Shown here: positions 46,108 through 54,445 of the stretch, one piece after another
Numbering within the stretch: the stretch's first letter is position 1
How the letters are laid out: each line of letters opens with the position of its first letter
Assembly (NCBI GenBank): GCA_016714225.1
Contig: JADJNS010000005.1
Span: forward strand, 1 to 64,000
DNA: 64,000 bases
DNA from: Archangiaceae bacterium
Lineage (GTDB): Bacteria; Myxococcota; Myxococcia; Myxococcales; Myxococcaceae
Reading direction: 5' to 3'
Notes under the pieces: model-generated
The model's database searches: none
What the model was told of the DNA's origin: nothing
The model's input: only the letters and a program-made list of their open reading frames with translations
Translations under genes and position numbers: made by a program

Positions 46108-46617
46108 TCAGTTCCAGTCGACGGTCGCGCTGCCGAGCTCCACCGGCAGCGCGGCCGCTTCGGCGTTCAGCGCCGCCGAGTGCGAGGGGTCGAGCGCCAG
46201 CCTCGCCGGCTGCGACGGGGTGAGCTCGAGCCACAACGTGGCCACCGGGCCGGGCTCGAGCGTGCGCGGCGCGGCGGCCCCCTGCTCGCTGAGCACCCCC
46301 ACCGCGCCGCTGCGGGTGGCCTCGAAGCGGGTGAGCGGCCAGTCTCGCGCCGCCTGGGCACGCCCCCAGCGCGCGCCCGAGAGCTCGAGCCGCAGCGCCA
46401 GACCATAGATGCCGGCCAGGCGGCCGGTCGCCACCACGTCGACGGCGTAGAGGTCACCGTCGCGGCGCAGGTTGGCGAAGCTCAGGCCTTCGGAGCTGAG
46501 CGGCGCGGCGTGCAGCCGGGGCACCGGCGGCGGCAGCCCGGTGCCCTGCAGCGTGAGCTCGCGCGCCTCGCGGCCGCAGGCGGTGAGGAACAGCAAGGCG
46601 ACGGCGATGCGCTTCAT
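46108..46617 (-). CDS. Small lipoprotein, unknown
   Basis: ATG 46617 encodes 169 residues with the lipobox ALLFLTAC and a beta-rich, Leu/Ala-rich domain without recognised motifs (LTLQGTGLPPPVP, LYAVDVVATGRLAGIYGLALRLEL, PVATLWLELTPSQPARLAL). The pattern faintly resembles cohesin-like folds, which would be notable since the upstream gene ends with dockerin-like loops; this is only a guess. Its start overlaps the peptidase stop by four bases, so the two are co-translated. Confidence 0.6.
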   Translation of the reverse strand: MKRIAVALLFLTACGREARELTLQGTGLPPPVPRLHAAPLSSEGLSFANLRRDGDLYAVDVVATGRLAGIYGLALRLELSGARWGRAQAARDWPLTRFEATRSGAVGVLSEQGAAAPRTLEPGPVATLWLELTPSQPARLALDPSHSAALNAEAAALPVELGSATVDWN

Positions 46618-48500
46618 GGCGAGCTCCTCAAGGTGTTGAAGGGCAGCGCGGCCACGTCGGCGGCGCTGAGGGTGCCGTCGTGGTCCAAGTCGCAGCGGCG
46701 GTCGAAGTCGAGGTCGTAGCCCCAGATTCCGGCGCGCTCGCCCCGCCCCTCTCGCACCCGGTGGCCGACCAGCCGCGCGCACGAGATGAGGTCGAACCCG
46801 TCGACCTCTCCGTCGAAGTCGACGTCGCCGGCGGTGGCCGGGTCGGCGCGCACCAGCCCTTCGAGGCGCGGGTTGAGCCGCACCGACCGCACCGGGCGGA
46901 GCGTCGAGAAGGTGCGGCTCTCACGCGCTGCGGTCAGCTCCCACCGCTCGCGCTGCAGGGTACCGTCGTCGAGCGTGAGCCACAGCTCGAGGGGCAACGG
47001 CCCCGCGCTGCCCTGGTCGAGGGTGACGGTCGCCCCCTCGAAGCCCACGGTCACCTGCAGCCGGTGCGCTTCGCTGACCAGGCGCTGGAAGAGCGGGCCC
47101 AGCGGCCGCGCCGAGGCCGCCTCGAGCGCGCCGCGAAAGGTGGCCACCGTGCACGGCGCGGCATCGCACGCGCGCAGGTAGCGGTTGAGCGCGTCGTCGA
47201 ACACCGCTTCTCCCACCGCGAGCCGCAGCACCTCGAGGGTGGCGGCGCCCTTGAAGTAGGCCCACGCGTTGTAGAGGTAGGGGTCGGCCGGCACCTGCGC
47301 GTCGTCGGTGAGCAAGAGCGGCAGGTCGAGCGCCTGGGGGTACTGGTACGCGTGCACCAGCGCCAGCTCGCGCTGGCGCGCGGCGAGGGCCAGGTCGCGC
47401 GCGAGGCCGGTCTTGGCGCGGTGGGTGTAGTCGAGCTCGAGCAGCGTGGTGAGGCCCTCGGTGAGCAGCGACTCGACGGCGGTGTCGGCGGGGTACGCGC
47501 GCACCGCGAAGTGCTGGTGAATGTTCTCGTGCGCCCAGACCTCTTCGTGGAGCGTGGGGCCCAGCGCGGCGTAGCTCTCGTTGAGGAGCGTCATCGCGTG
47601 GCTGGCGGTGCCGATGAAGGGCGAGCTCTGCGGCACGATGACCTGCGAGACGGTGGCCGAGGCCCGCGGGCCGAAGCGCTGCGCCTCGAGCGGCAGAATG
47701 CGGCCGACGAAGGCGGCCACGTCGGGCGCCTGGGCGCTGGCGGTGCTCACCACCACCGCCTCGGGCAGCGCCGTGACGCGCTCTTCGAGCGCGGTGCCGC
47801 TCACCAGCCACGAGTTGAGCGCCAGCGCCACCGGGCCGCCGGTGGCCCAGCGGGTGACGTGCTCGGTGGCGGTGTCGTGCGCGTCGACGAGGTCGCCCGC
47901 CGCGCGCACCGCGAAGCCGCGCGGAGTGTGCAGCACCCAGCTGCGGCGCAGGGTGTCGGTGGTGAAGCCCGAGACCGGGTCGTACGGCAGGGGCACTCCG
48001 CTGCCGTGGTCGAGCCAGACGAAGGGCTGCGCGCCCCGGGCGCACATCGGCGCGCCGAAGGCCGAGCCGCACTGCAGGGTGCCCGACCACGTGAGGGTGA
48101 GGGTGAGGTCGTCGGTGGTGGCGCCGGTCGCCACGTCGAGGAAGTCGAGCCCGCCGCCCAGGCCCTGGCGCTGCACCAGCTTGGGCCCGCTGGGGGTGAG
48201 GGCGGCGAACGCGGTCACGCCCGAGTCGACGATGAAGGCGACGTGGCCCGAGGTGGCGTCGAGGCCGCTCAGCCGCAGCGTCGCGCTGCCCTGCACCGCG
48301 CCGGTGCGAAAGTCCCACTGCAGGTCGACGTCGTAGGCTTGAAAGTCGAGCGCGGGGGTCAGCAGCGGCCCGAACGCGCCCGGCTGCCGGGGCAGCGCGC
48401 GGGCGAGGGCCCGGTGCTGGGTGGCGAGCTGGTGCTCGTGGAGAAAGGCCGCCGGAGGCCCGGCCTGAAACAGCGTCACCACCATCAGCGTCGGCAGCAT
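46614..48500 (-). CDS. Secreted M1-like zinc aminopeptidase with dockerin-like calcium loops
   Basis: ATG 48500 gives a good signal (LPTLMVVTLFQAGPPAA); the longer frame to 48584 runs into a terminator region and is unlikely. The protein has 628 residues. An N-terminal beta domain is followed by a gluzincin domain with HENIH (His324, Glu325, His328) and a downstream Glu in ESLLTEGLTTLLELDY. At the C-terminus two Ca-binding loops (GDVDFDGEVDGFDLISCARL and CDLDHDGTLSAADVAAL, spaced as in dockerin type I) are joined by a Cys-bearing linker. No aromatic GAMEN motif was found, so peptidase specificity is unsure. Confidence 0.8.
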   Translation of the reverse strand: MLPTLMVVTLFQAGPPAAFLHEHQLATQHRALARALPRQPGAFGPLLTPALDFQAYDVDLQWDFRTGAVQGSATLRLSGLDATSGHVAFIVDSGVTAFAALTPSGPKLVQRQGLGGGLDFLDVATGATTDDLTLTLTWSGTLQCGSAFGAPMCARGAQPFVWLDHGSGVPLPYDPVSGFTTDTLRRSWVLHTPRGFAVRAAGDLVDAHDTATEHVTRWATGGPVALALNSWLVSGTALEERVTALPEAVVVSTASAQAPDVAAFVGRILPLEAQRFGPRASATVSQVIVPQSSPFIGTASHAMTLLNESYAALGPTLHEEVWAHENIHQHFAVRAYPADTAVESLLTEGLTTLLELDYTHRAKTGLARDLALAARQRELALVHAYQYPQALDLPLLLTDDAQVPADPYLYNAWAYFKGAATLEVLRLAVGEAVFDDALNRYLRACDAAPCTVATFRGALEAASARPLGPLFQRLVSEAHRLQVTVGFEGATVTLDQGSAGPLPLELWLTLDDGTLQRERWELTAARESRTFSTLRPVRSVRLNPRLEGLVRADPATAGDVDFDGEVDGFDLISCARLVGHRVREGRGERAGIWGYDLDFDRRCDLDHDGTLSAADVAALPFNTLRSSP

Positions 48501-48589
48501 GGCGGCGCGCAATGGCAACGCTCGTGCCTGAGCGCGGGGCCGTGATGTCGCGGTGCTGGCGCCCTGGGGCCCGTGAAAATTCACAGGCG

Positions 48590-48631
48590 CAAAAGAAAAC
48601 CGCGGCTCAGCAGAGGGCTGAGGCCGCGGTT
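48590..48631 (-). terminator. Rho-independent terminator
   Basis: Read on the minus strand, AACCGCGGCCTCAGC pairs with GCTGAGCCGCGGTT (one bulge) around a short loop, followed by TTTTCTTTT. It lies 24 bases after the stop of the 48655-48927 gene and ends its transcript before the peptidase gene. Confidence 0.85.
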
Positions 48632-48654
48632 CGTTCAGCGGAGAAGGCGGGGTC

Positions 48655-48927
48655 TCAGAACAGCGGCGCGGGGCCGGCGTCCGACCAGGTGCTCTTGCCG
48701 TCTTTGACGTTCTCGAGAATCAGCTCGCCGCGCACGTCGTAGATGTTCTCGCGGCCCTTCATGCCGTCGATGCCCACGTTCTTGAACGGGGTGACGTCTT
48801 TGGTGCCGGCCGGAGCGCGGCGCAGCTTGAGCAGCTGGCCCGCCTTGGCCTTGCCCTCGACGATGCTGGTGTACGTCTTCTTCAGCTGCTCACGAGTGGG
48901 AAACCAGAAGCCAGGGCGTGCGATCAT
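48655..48927 (-). CDS. Small basic protein, unknown
   Basis: ATG 48927, with AAAGGAA seven bases upstream, encodes 90 residues: IARPGFWFPTREQLKKTYTS, VEGKAKAGQLLKLRRAP, KNVGIDGMKGRENIYDVRGE, LILENVKDG. There is no signal or membrane helix. The upstream extension to 49203 is not protein-like. A strong ribosome binding site and a strong terminator mark it as a separately transcribed, possibly abundant, protein. I recognise no family. The 320 bases between it and the Wza-like gene hold only divergent promoter space. Confidence 0.7.
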   Translation of the reverse strand: MIARPGFWFPTREQLKKTYTSIVEGKAKAGQLLKLRRAPAGTKDVTPFKNVGIDGMKGRENIYDVRGELILENVKDGKSTWSDAGPAPLF

Positions 48928-49247
48928 GTTCAGTTCCTTTGGGGAGAAGAAGGTGAGTCGGAAGGTGTCGGGGCGCGATGCGTGACTGCATGCGTTATCC
49001 CCTGCAGGGCCCGGCAGTTGCGCACAGTGTCGTACCTGCGAACGAGAGCGCCGCTCTCGCGTTTCGATAAAGCCGGGGGGCACAGAGAGATCGTCGAGGC
49101 CCTTCGACGACTTCGGGCGCGCCGCGCACTCTCGAGAGCTGGGGAAACGCCGGCGAATTTTTCCGTGGCGCGTCGCTCTCGTCACACGGCGGTAACCGAG
49201 CACACGCGGGGTTTCGCCCGAAATTGGCCGCGATTATTTCGGTGGCC

Positions 49248-49838
49248 ATGTTGCGATCGACCCTTCTCTGCCTCGCTGTAGTGGTGACCGCCGGCTGCGC
49301 GCACTCGTCCGGCTCGTACGTGTGGATCGACGACTTCCAGGACCCTCCTGCGAAGAACGATGACTACGTCATCGCCACCGACGACGTGGTGAACGTGCGC
49401 GTGTTCGGTCAGGACAACATGTCGGGCCGCGCCAAGGTTCGCGAAGACGGGAAGATTTCACTGCCCTTCGTTCACGACGTGAGCGCCGCCGGCGTGACCC
49501 CGGTGATGCTGTCGACCCAGCTGCAAGACCAGCTGAAGAACTTCATCGTGAACCCGGTGGTGACCGTGTCGCTCGAAGAGGCGCGCCAGGTCAGCGTCTC
49601 GGTGCTCGGCGAAGTGCTCCACCCGGGGGTCTACCGGCTCGAGCCCACCGCCGGGGTGCTGCAGTCGATCGCCAGCGCGGGTGGCTTCACGAACTTCTCG
49701 TCGCGCGACGTCTACGTGATTCGGCAGATCGACGAAAAGCCGACCCGCATTCGGTTCGACTACTCGGCGCTGGTCGAAGGGCGCGGCCAGGGCATCGGCT
49801 TCCGCCTCAAGCCGGGCGACGTGGTCATCATCGACTGA
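49248..49838 (+). CDS. Polysaccharide export lipoprotein (Wza-like, short)
   Basis: The 196-residue outer-membrane lipoprotein has lipobox VVTAGC, then a Poly_export domain (DDYVIATDDVVNVRVFGQDNMSGRAKVREDGKISLPFV, about 38-110) and one SLBB domain (VSVLGEVLHPGVYRLEPTAGVLQSIASAGGF, about 118-170). It lacks the C-terminal helix of full Wza, matching the short form common in myxobacteria. It would form the export ring for the polymer made by the Wzz/Wzy genes 3 kb upstream. The convergent gene overlaps it by 11 bases. Confidence 0.87.
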   Translation: MLRSTLLCLAVVVTAGCAHSSGSYVWIDDFQDPPAKNDDYVIATDDVVNVRVFGQDNMSGRAKVREDGKISLPFVHDVSAAGVTPVMLSTQLQDQLKNFIVNPVVTVSLEEARQVSVSVLGEVLHPGVYRLEPTAGVLQSIASAGGFTNFSSRDVYVIRQIDEKPTRIRFDYSALVEGRGQGIGFRLKPGDVVIID

Positions 49839-50241
49839 AGGCGGCGCCGCACGCCTCACAGAGCAGGACCCAGGGCTCGACCCCCAACCGCTGCGAGTTG
49901 CACCGTGAGCAGCGATGAGCACCTTCCCCGTAGCGGGTGAGGTGCTCTTGCTCTTTTGCAGCATCGTCGACCTGCAGCCTGGGCATCAGCGCGCGCGGGT
50001 CATCGCCCTCGCGCACCATCGCCTCGAGGCCGAACACCACCGCGCGCAGGCTCGCCAGCGCAGCGGCGTCGAGCGAGGCGTGCTTCGCGGCGAGCGCGGC
50101 GGCGAGCGTGCCGCAGAGCTTCTCGAGCTCGGGGGTGACCTCAGCGGCCCGCCACAGCTGCTCGGCGACCTGCTTCGCCAGCGCCGGCGGCGCCCCACTT
50201 GCCTTCGCCGCGGCGTCGAGCAGCTGCGCGAGGGTCATCAT
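49828..50241 (-). CDS. Hypothetical protein with C-terminal zinc ribbon
   Basis: ATG 50241 (or 50238) encodes 137 residues: a helical Ala-rich N-terminus (MTLAQLLDAAAKASGAPPAL...), then a four-Cys zinc ribbon at the end (CSRCNSQRLGVEPWVLLCEACG, CxxC-x16-CxxC). Its start overlaps the upstream gene stop (ATGA), so the two are coupled. Family not recognised. Confidence 0.6.
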   Translation of the reverse strand: MMTLAQLLDAAAKASGAPPALAKQVAEQLWRAAEVTPELEKLCGTLAAALAAKHASLDAAALASLRAVVFGLEAMVREGDDPRALMPRLQVDDAAKEQEHLTRYGEGAHRCSRCNSQRLGVEPWVLLCEACGAAFSR

Positions 50242-51401
50242 GGGGCGAGCTCCAGCGCGGCGAGCACGCGGGCCCGCGCTTCTTCCGAAGCGGGCCCGGC
50301 GCGCAGGTCGGTGAGCGCGGCGCGCACGGTGAACAGCCGCGTCGCCGCGAAGTCTTCGCTCATCGCCGCCAGCGCGCTGCTCTGCCGGTAGGCGAAGAGG
50401 AAGGCGTCGTGCGCCTTCTGCGTCTCTTCGGCGGTGAAGCCGAGCTGCTGCGCCGACGCGGTGAGCGACTGCGCGAAGCCGAGGCGGTCTTCGGCCGCCG
50501 AGCCGATGCCCTCGCCGCGCGCGCCGAGCGAGCCGCACAAGGCGGCCGCCCTCAGCACCGTGCACTGGGCACCCTGCACCGCCACGCTGTCGGGGCCCAC
50601 CTCGCCCAGGCACACCGTGCCGGCCAGCTCGACGTCGTAGAACCCCCGCACCACGTCGCGCATGCGACGGCGGGCCTCGGGGTGCTCGAGCGCTGCCGCG
50701 TCGAACAGCGCCAGCGCGCGGGCCGCGGCGAGGCGCTTGTAGCCGTCGCCGACCGGCTCGTCAGAGCGGGCGGCTTCGTGAAAGCGCGCCAGCGCGGCGC
50801 CGGTGGCGGTGAGGTCTTCACACAGGGTGGCGAGCCGCGCGCCGCGCGGGGCTGCCTGCAGCGCAGCGACCTCGCGCAGGCGGGCGGCCAGCACGGTGCC
50901 GCGCACCTTCTCGCGCACCAGAAAAGTGGCGCCCACCTGCTCGAGGGCGGTGGCGCGCAGCGGGCTGTTCTTCACCGCCTCGAGGCTCTCGAGCCCGGCG
51001 ACGGCGAGCAGCACCTCGTCGAGGCTGCCCAGCCGCTCGAGCACCGCGCCGCGCTGCTGCACCGCCGCTTCGTCGACCGTGGTGGGCAGGTTGGGCAGCA
51101 GCTGTGCCTTCACCACCAACGGCAGCCGCTTCTCGCCGGGCAGCCGCTGCCAGAGGCGGGAGAGCTGAAAGGCGAGCGCGGTGCCGGTGCCCCCGTGCTC
51201 GCGCCCGAGGGTGGGCAGCGGAGACGCGATGGGCAGCCCGGTCACCACCACCGCGGCGGGCGGCGGCCGGGGCGGCGGCGCAGCGGGGGTGAAGCCGCTC
51301 TCTCGGGTGGCACGCACCACCCCGGGCTTCGCCGCCGGAGCAGAGGTGAAGCTCGACTCGGAACCTGGGCGCTTCGGGTTCGTCACGCGACCGCGCGTCA
51401 T
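50238..51401 (-). CDS. Hypothetical protein, 387 residues
   Basis: This cytoplasmic-looking protein has a Pro/Ala-rich N-terminus (about 1-55) and a largely helical rest (LSRLWQRLPGEKRLPLVVKA, LERLGSLDEVLLAVAGLESLEAV, VGATFLVREKVRGTVLAARLREV). There is no signal, membrane helix or catalytic motif. It is co-translated with the zinc-ribbon gene and divergent from the helical-repeat pair at 51558, so one promoter region (51402-51557) may serve both directions. No known family is recognised. Confidence 0.6.
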   Translation of the reverse strand: MTRGRVTNPKRPGSESSFTSAPAAKPGVVRATRESGFTPAAPPPRPPPAAVVVTGLPIASPLPTLGREHGGTGTALAFQLSRLWQRLPGEKRLPLVVKAQLLPNLPTTVDEAAVQQRGAVLERLGSLDEVLLAVAGLESLEAVKNSPLRATALEQVGATFLVREKVRGTVLAARLREVAALQAAPRGARLATLCEDLTATGAALARFHEAARSDEPVGDGYKRLAAARALALFDAAALEHPEARRRMRDVVRGFYDVELAGTVCLGEVGPDSVAVQGAQCTVLRAAALCGSLGARGEGIGSAAEDRLGFAQSLTASAQQLGFTAEETQKAHDAFLFAYRQSSALAAMSEDFAATRLFTVRAALTDLRAGPASEEARARVLAALELAP

Positions 51402-51557
51402 ACCCCGTTTTCACCCTTCGAACGCCGAAGCTCACCATCGCGCGGTACCCGGCGCGCTGAGGCAGCATCGAGGTCACGTGGGCATGTCACCGGCGGCGCG
51501 AGCAGTTGCACCGCGGCAACAGCCGGCTAAGTCTCGTTCGACGTTCGCCCCCACCTG

Positions 51558-52847
51558 ATGCCGGTCTCTCCCCAGACTTTTCTCCGCTTCGCACCCGGCA
51601 CGCTCCAGCGCCTGCCCGAGGCGCGCCAGCTGCTCGAGGGGCCGCTGCGGCCCGAGCTGCTGCACCAGCTGCGCGAGCGGGTGGCCGACCGCAGCCTCGA
51701 CACCTTCGACCCCGCCTCGGTGGGCTACCTCGACGCGGTGCTGAAGCAGCTCGAGCCCGGCAAGCCGCTGCCGCCGCCGGCGTTCAACGACCCGCTGCTG
51801 CAGATTACCGACCGCCCGTCGTTCGACCAGCAGACGGCCTCGTTCGCCACCGCCGCGGCCCTGCCGCCGGCGCACGCGCGGCTGTTTCTCAAGGCGAGCT
51901 ACTCGGTCGAGCAGGCGCGACGCGCCGCCGAGCTCCCGCTGAGCGCCGGGCACGCGTTCATGTTCTCGAAGGTCGGCCTGTCGCCCGACCAGGCGCTGAC
52001 CGTCACCCAGACCGGCGCGCCGCACCCGTCGCTGATGCGGGCCGTCGCCGATGGCGCGTCGGTCGAAGAAGTCGTGCGCGCTGTCGAAGAGGGCACGCCC
52101 CTCGAGCTGCTGGCCGACTTGCGCCGCCTGGGCTTCACCGCCGGGCAGGGCCTGACGCTTCGGCATGCCGGCGTCGACCTGGGCCAGGTGCCCACCGGAG
52201 CCACCATCGATGAGGCCACCCGGGCCCACCTGCTCGGAGTGCTGCGCGAGTGGCACGCGCTCGGTGAGGCGGGCGCGTCGGCCAGCGACGGGCTCGCGCT
52301 GCTCGAGGGCGGCCTCGACGAAGCCTGGCAACGGCAGTGCTGCGCGTGGCTCGAGGCCGGCACCGTGACGGGGGCCGAGCTGATCGCGGCGCAGGCCGAG
52401 GGCCTGACCCCCAGCGGCGAGGAGCCGGCGAAGTCGCTGCTGGTCAACTACCTCGACGCGGGCTTCTCGGGCGCCCTGGCGGTCGAGGCGAAGGCAGCCG
52501 GCTTCGGCCGGGCGTATCTCTCGCTGAACACCCGCACCCCGTACTCGCCGGCTCAGCTGGTCGCGCTCTGGGGCGCCGGAGCCAGCGACATGGACACCTG
52601 GGGCTGCGGCAAACTGGGCTTGAGCTTCGAGCAGGCGATGCAGGCGGCACAGCAGGGCATTCGCTCTTTCGTGGTGGGCGACTTCGACAAGCTCGGCTTC
52701 AGCTTCGACGAGACGCTTTCGATCGTCGCGGCCGGCATGGGCGACGTGAAGCTGTTCGAGAAGCGCTTCCCCAGGGCCGAGCTCTCGCACGACGAAGTGA
52801 TGAACCTGGTGCACGCGTACCTCGATGCCCGCGAGGCGCTGAAGTGA
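51558..52847 (+). CDS. Uncharacterised helical-repeat protein A
   Basis: The 429-residue protein begins SPQTFLRFAPGTLQRLPE. From about residue 100 it is made of degenerate helical units of 22-28 residues with the pattern G-hydrophobic-S-xxx-A/V-xxx-xx-G (VGLSPDQALTVTQTGAP, LGFTAGQGLTLRHAGVD, LGLSFEQAMQAAQQGI, LGFSFDETLSIVAAGM). There are no signal, membrane or enzyme motifs. The next gene is a paralogue, translationally coupled. The layout suggests an alpha-solenoid scaffold; I recognise no named family. Confidence 0.7.
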   Translation: MPVSPQTFLRFAPGTLQRLPEARQLLEGPLRPELLHQLRERVADRSLDTFDPASVGYLDAVLKQLEPGKPLPPPAFNDPLLQITDRPSFDQQTASFATAAALPPAHARLFLKASYSVEQARRAAELPLSAGHAFMFSKVGLSPDQALTVTQTGAPHPSLMRAVADGASVEEVVRAVEEGTPLELLADLRRLGFTAGQGLTLRHAGVDLGQVPTGATIDEATRAHLLGVLREWHALGEAGASASDGLALLEGGLDEAWQRQCCAWLEAGTVTGAELIAAQAEGLTPSGEEPAKSLLVNYLDAGFSGALAVEAKAAGFGRAYLSLNTRTPYSPAQLVALWGAGASDMDTWGCGKLGLSFEQAMQAAQQGIRSFVVGDFDKLGFSFDETLSIVAAGMGDVKLFEKRFPRAELSHDEVMNLVHAYLDAREALK

Positions 52848-54151
52848 GCCGCGCCACCCTCTCGCGCGAGCGCTTCATGCGCTTCGCCCCCGAGCTGTTG
52901 CGGCGCCTCGACGGCGTGCCCGAGCAGCTGGGGCAAGACGAGCTGCGCGCGCTGGTCAAGCGGGTCGAGAACGCGACCTCGCTGTACGAAGACGCGCCGG
53001 CGTCGCGCCGCTACCTGCACCAGACCGCGATGCTCCTCGCCGAGCACGACGTGATGGGGGGAAAAGGCGCGGCGCCGCTGGCCGAGCGCGAGGTCATCGA
53101 CGACGTGGTGCCTCGCCGAGCGGTGGCGAAGCCCGCCGAGCCCCCCGTCGACCACATCGCGCTGCCCTTGCGGGTGATGTACGGCAAGGCCGGCTTCACC
53201 CCCGCGCAGATGGTGCGCGCCGAGAAGCTGGGCGTCGACATCACCGACGCCACCCGGCTGGGGCGCGCCGGCGGGCCGATCGACGACCTGCTGACGCTGA
53301 TCGAGAAGCGGGTCGCCGTCGACGACGTACTGCTGACGGTGAAGGCGGGGCTCTCGCTCGAGCAGGTGCAGCGCGCGCTGGCGGCCGGCATGCACCCTCG
53401 CCAGCTGGTCAACTTCACCGCCTACATAAGCTTCGATGAGGCGCTGAAACTGTTCGCACAGGGCGCGACCAGCAGCGATGCGTACTACATCGCGGCCAAG
53501 GCGCTCACCGTCGACGACGTGCTGGGCGCGCAGGCGCGGGGCATCGCTCCGGCCACCTTGCAGCACGTGGTGGGCAAGCACCCGGGCAGCACCACCGCCG
53601 ACGTGTTCGCGCTGCAAGACGCGGGCTTCGAGGTGATGGACTACACCGGCCACTGGTGGCTCGACCGGGCCTATGCCCCCGCCGAGGTGCTGAAGCTGTT
53701 CCGCGCCGGGCTGGTCAATCTCAAGGCTGACCGAGACGACCTCACCCGCCAGGCCGCGATGGTCGAGGGCTACGCGGCGCTCGGCTTCACCGCCGACGAG
53801 GTGATTCGCGCCGAGCAGGCCCACATACCGCTCGAGGTCTCGCAGGCGGCCCACGCCGCCGGCTACGACGCGGGCACGGCCTTCATGCTGCACAGCGCCG
53901 GGTTGTCGAGCGGCTTCGAGCACCTCAAGCAGTCGGGGGCGCCGCTCGACGAGCTGATCAGCGCCGGTCTCGAGCAGCTCTCGCCCGAAGAGCTGGGCGC
54001 GTTCTCGCAGCTCGGCTTCTCGGTTTTCATGGCCACCACCCTGCACCGCCTGGGGCTGAAGGCGCAGCAGGTGCGCGAGCTGTACCTCGACTACGGCCTG
54101 ACTCCCGAAGAGACGTTCGAGGTGGTGCAGGCCGGCGGTCTGCCGGGCTGA
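52844..54151 (+). CDS. Uncharacterised helical-repeat protein B, paralogue of A
   Basis: GTG 52844 overlaps the stop of gene A by four bases and encodes 435 residues. The start SRERFMRFAPELLRRLDG mirrors protein A (RFAPxxLxRL). The repeat region has more regular units: AGFTPAQMVRAEKLGVD, AGLSLEQVQRALAAGM, LGFTADEVIRAEQAHI, LGLKAQQVRELYLDYGL, GLTPEETFEVVQAGG. The pair arose by duplication and diverged. It ends 72 bases before the 73-residue coiled-coil gene. Function unknown. Confidence 0.7.
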   Translation: MSRATLSRERFMRFAPELLRRLDGVPEQLGQDELRALVKRVENATSLYEDAPASRRYLHQTAMLLAEHDVMGGKGAAPLAEREVIDDVVPRRAVAKPAEPPVDHIALPLRVMYGKAGFTPAQMVRAEKLGVDITDATRLGRAGGPIDDLLTLIEKRVAVDDVLLTVKAGLSLEQVQRALAAGMHPRQLVNFTAYISFDEALKLFAQGATSSDAYYIAAKALTVDDVLGAQARGIAPATLQHVVGKHPGSTTADVFALQDAGFEVMDYTGHWWLDRAYAPAEVLKLFRAGLVNLKADRDDLTRQAAMVEGYAALGFTADEVIRAEQAHIPLEVSQAAHAAGYDAGTAFMLHSAGLSSGFEHLKQSGAPLDELISAGLEQLSPEELGAFSQLGFSVFMATTLHRLGLKAQQVRELYLDYGLTPEETFEVVQAGGLPG

Positions 54152-54223
54152 GACGACCCAACATTTCTCGACCGTTACGGTGGTGCATGGGCGGTTCGAG
54201 CCTCGTGTGTTACGAAAGGTGTA

Positions 54224-54445
54224 ATGACTTCGGCGATCGACGAGAAGCTCCGCACGCGCATCGCTGAGGCGACGACTGCGCTGACCGCGGCTCAACGCGA
54301 GCTCGAGCAGGCGATGCGGCACCTCATCGCCGACGTGCCCCGCGCGCAGAAGACCATCGTCAGCGAGATGGTCGGCACGGCCTTCGAGAAGGTCAGCAGC
54401 ACCAAGGCCACCCTCGAGCTGTTGCTCACCGAAAGCTCCGATTGA
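54224..54445 (+). CDS. Small coiled-coil protein
   Basis: ATG 54224, preceded by GAAAGG, encodes 73 residues that are almost all helical with heptad spacing (KLRTRIAEATTALTAAQREL, EQAMRHLIADVPRAQKTIVS, KVSSTKATLELLLTESSD). It overlaps the desaturase start by four bases. Family not recognised. Confidence 0.6.
   Translation: MTSAIDEKLRTRIAEATTALTAAQRELEQAMRHLIADVPRAQKTIVSEMVGTAFEKVSSTKATLELLLTESSD

Noticed and set aside
51558..54151. TAL-effector-like DNA-binding repeats
   Set aside because: Units vary in length (22-28) and lack the conserved 33-35 residue frame and variable di-residue of TAL proteins.
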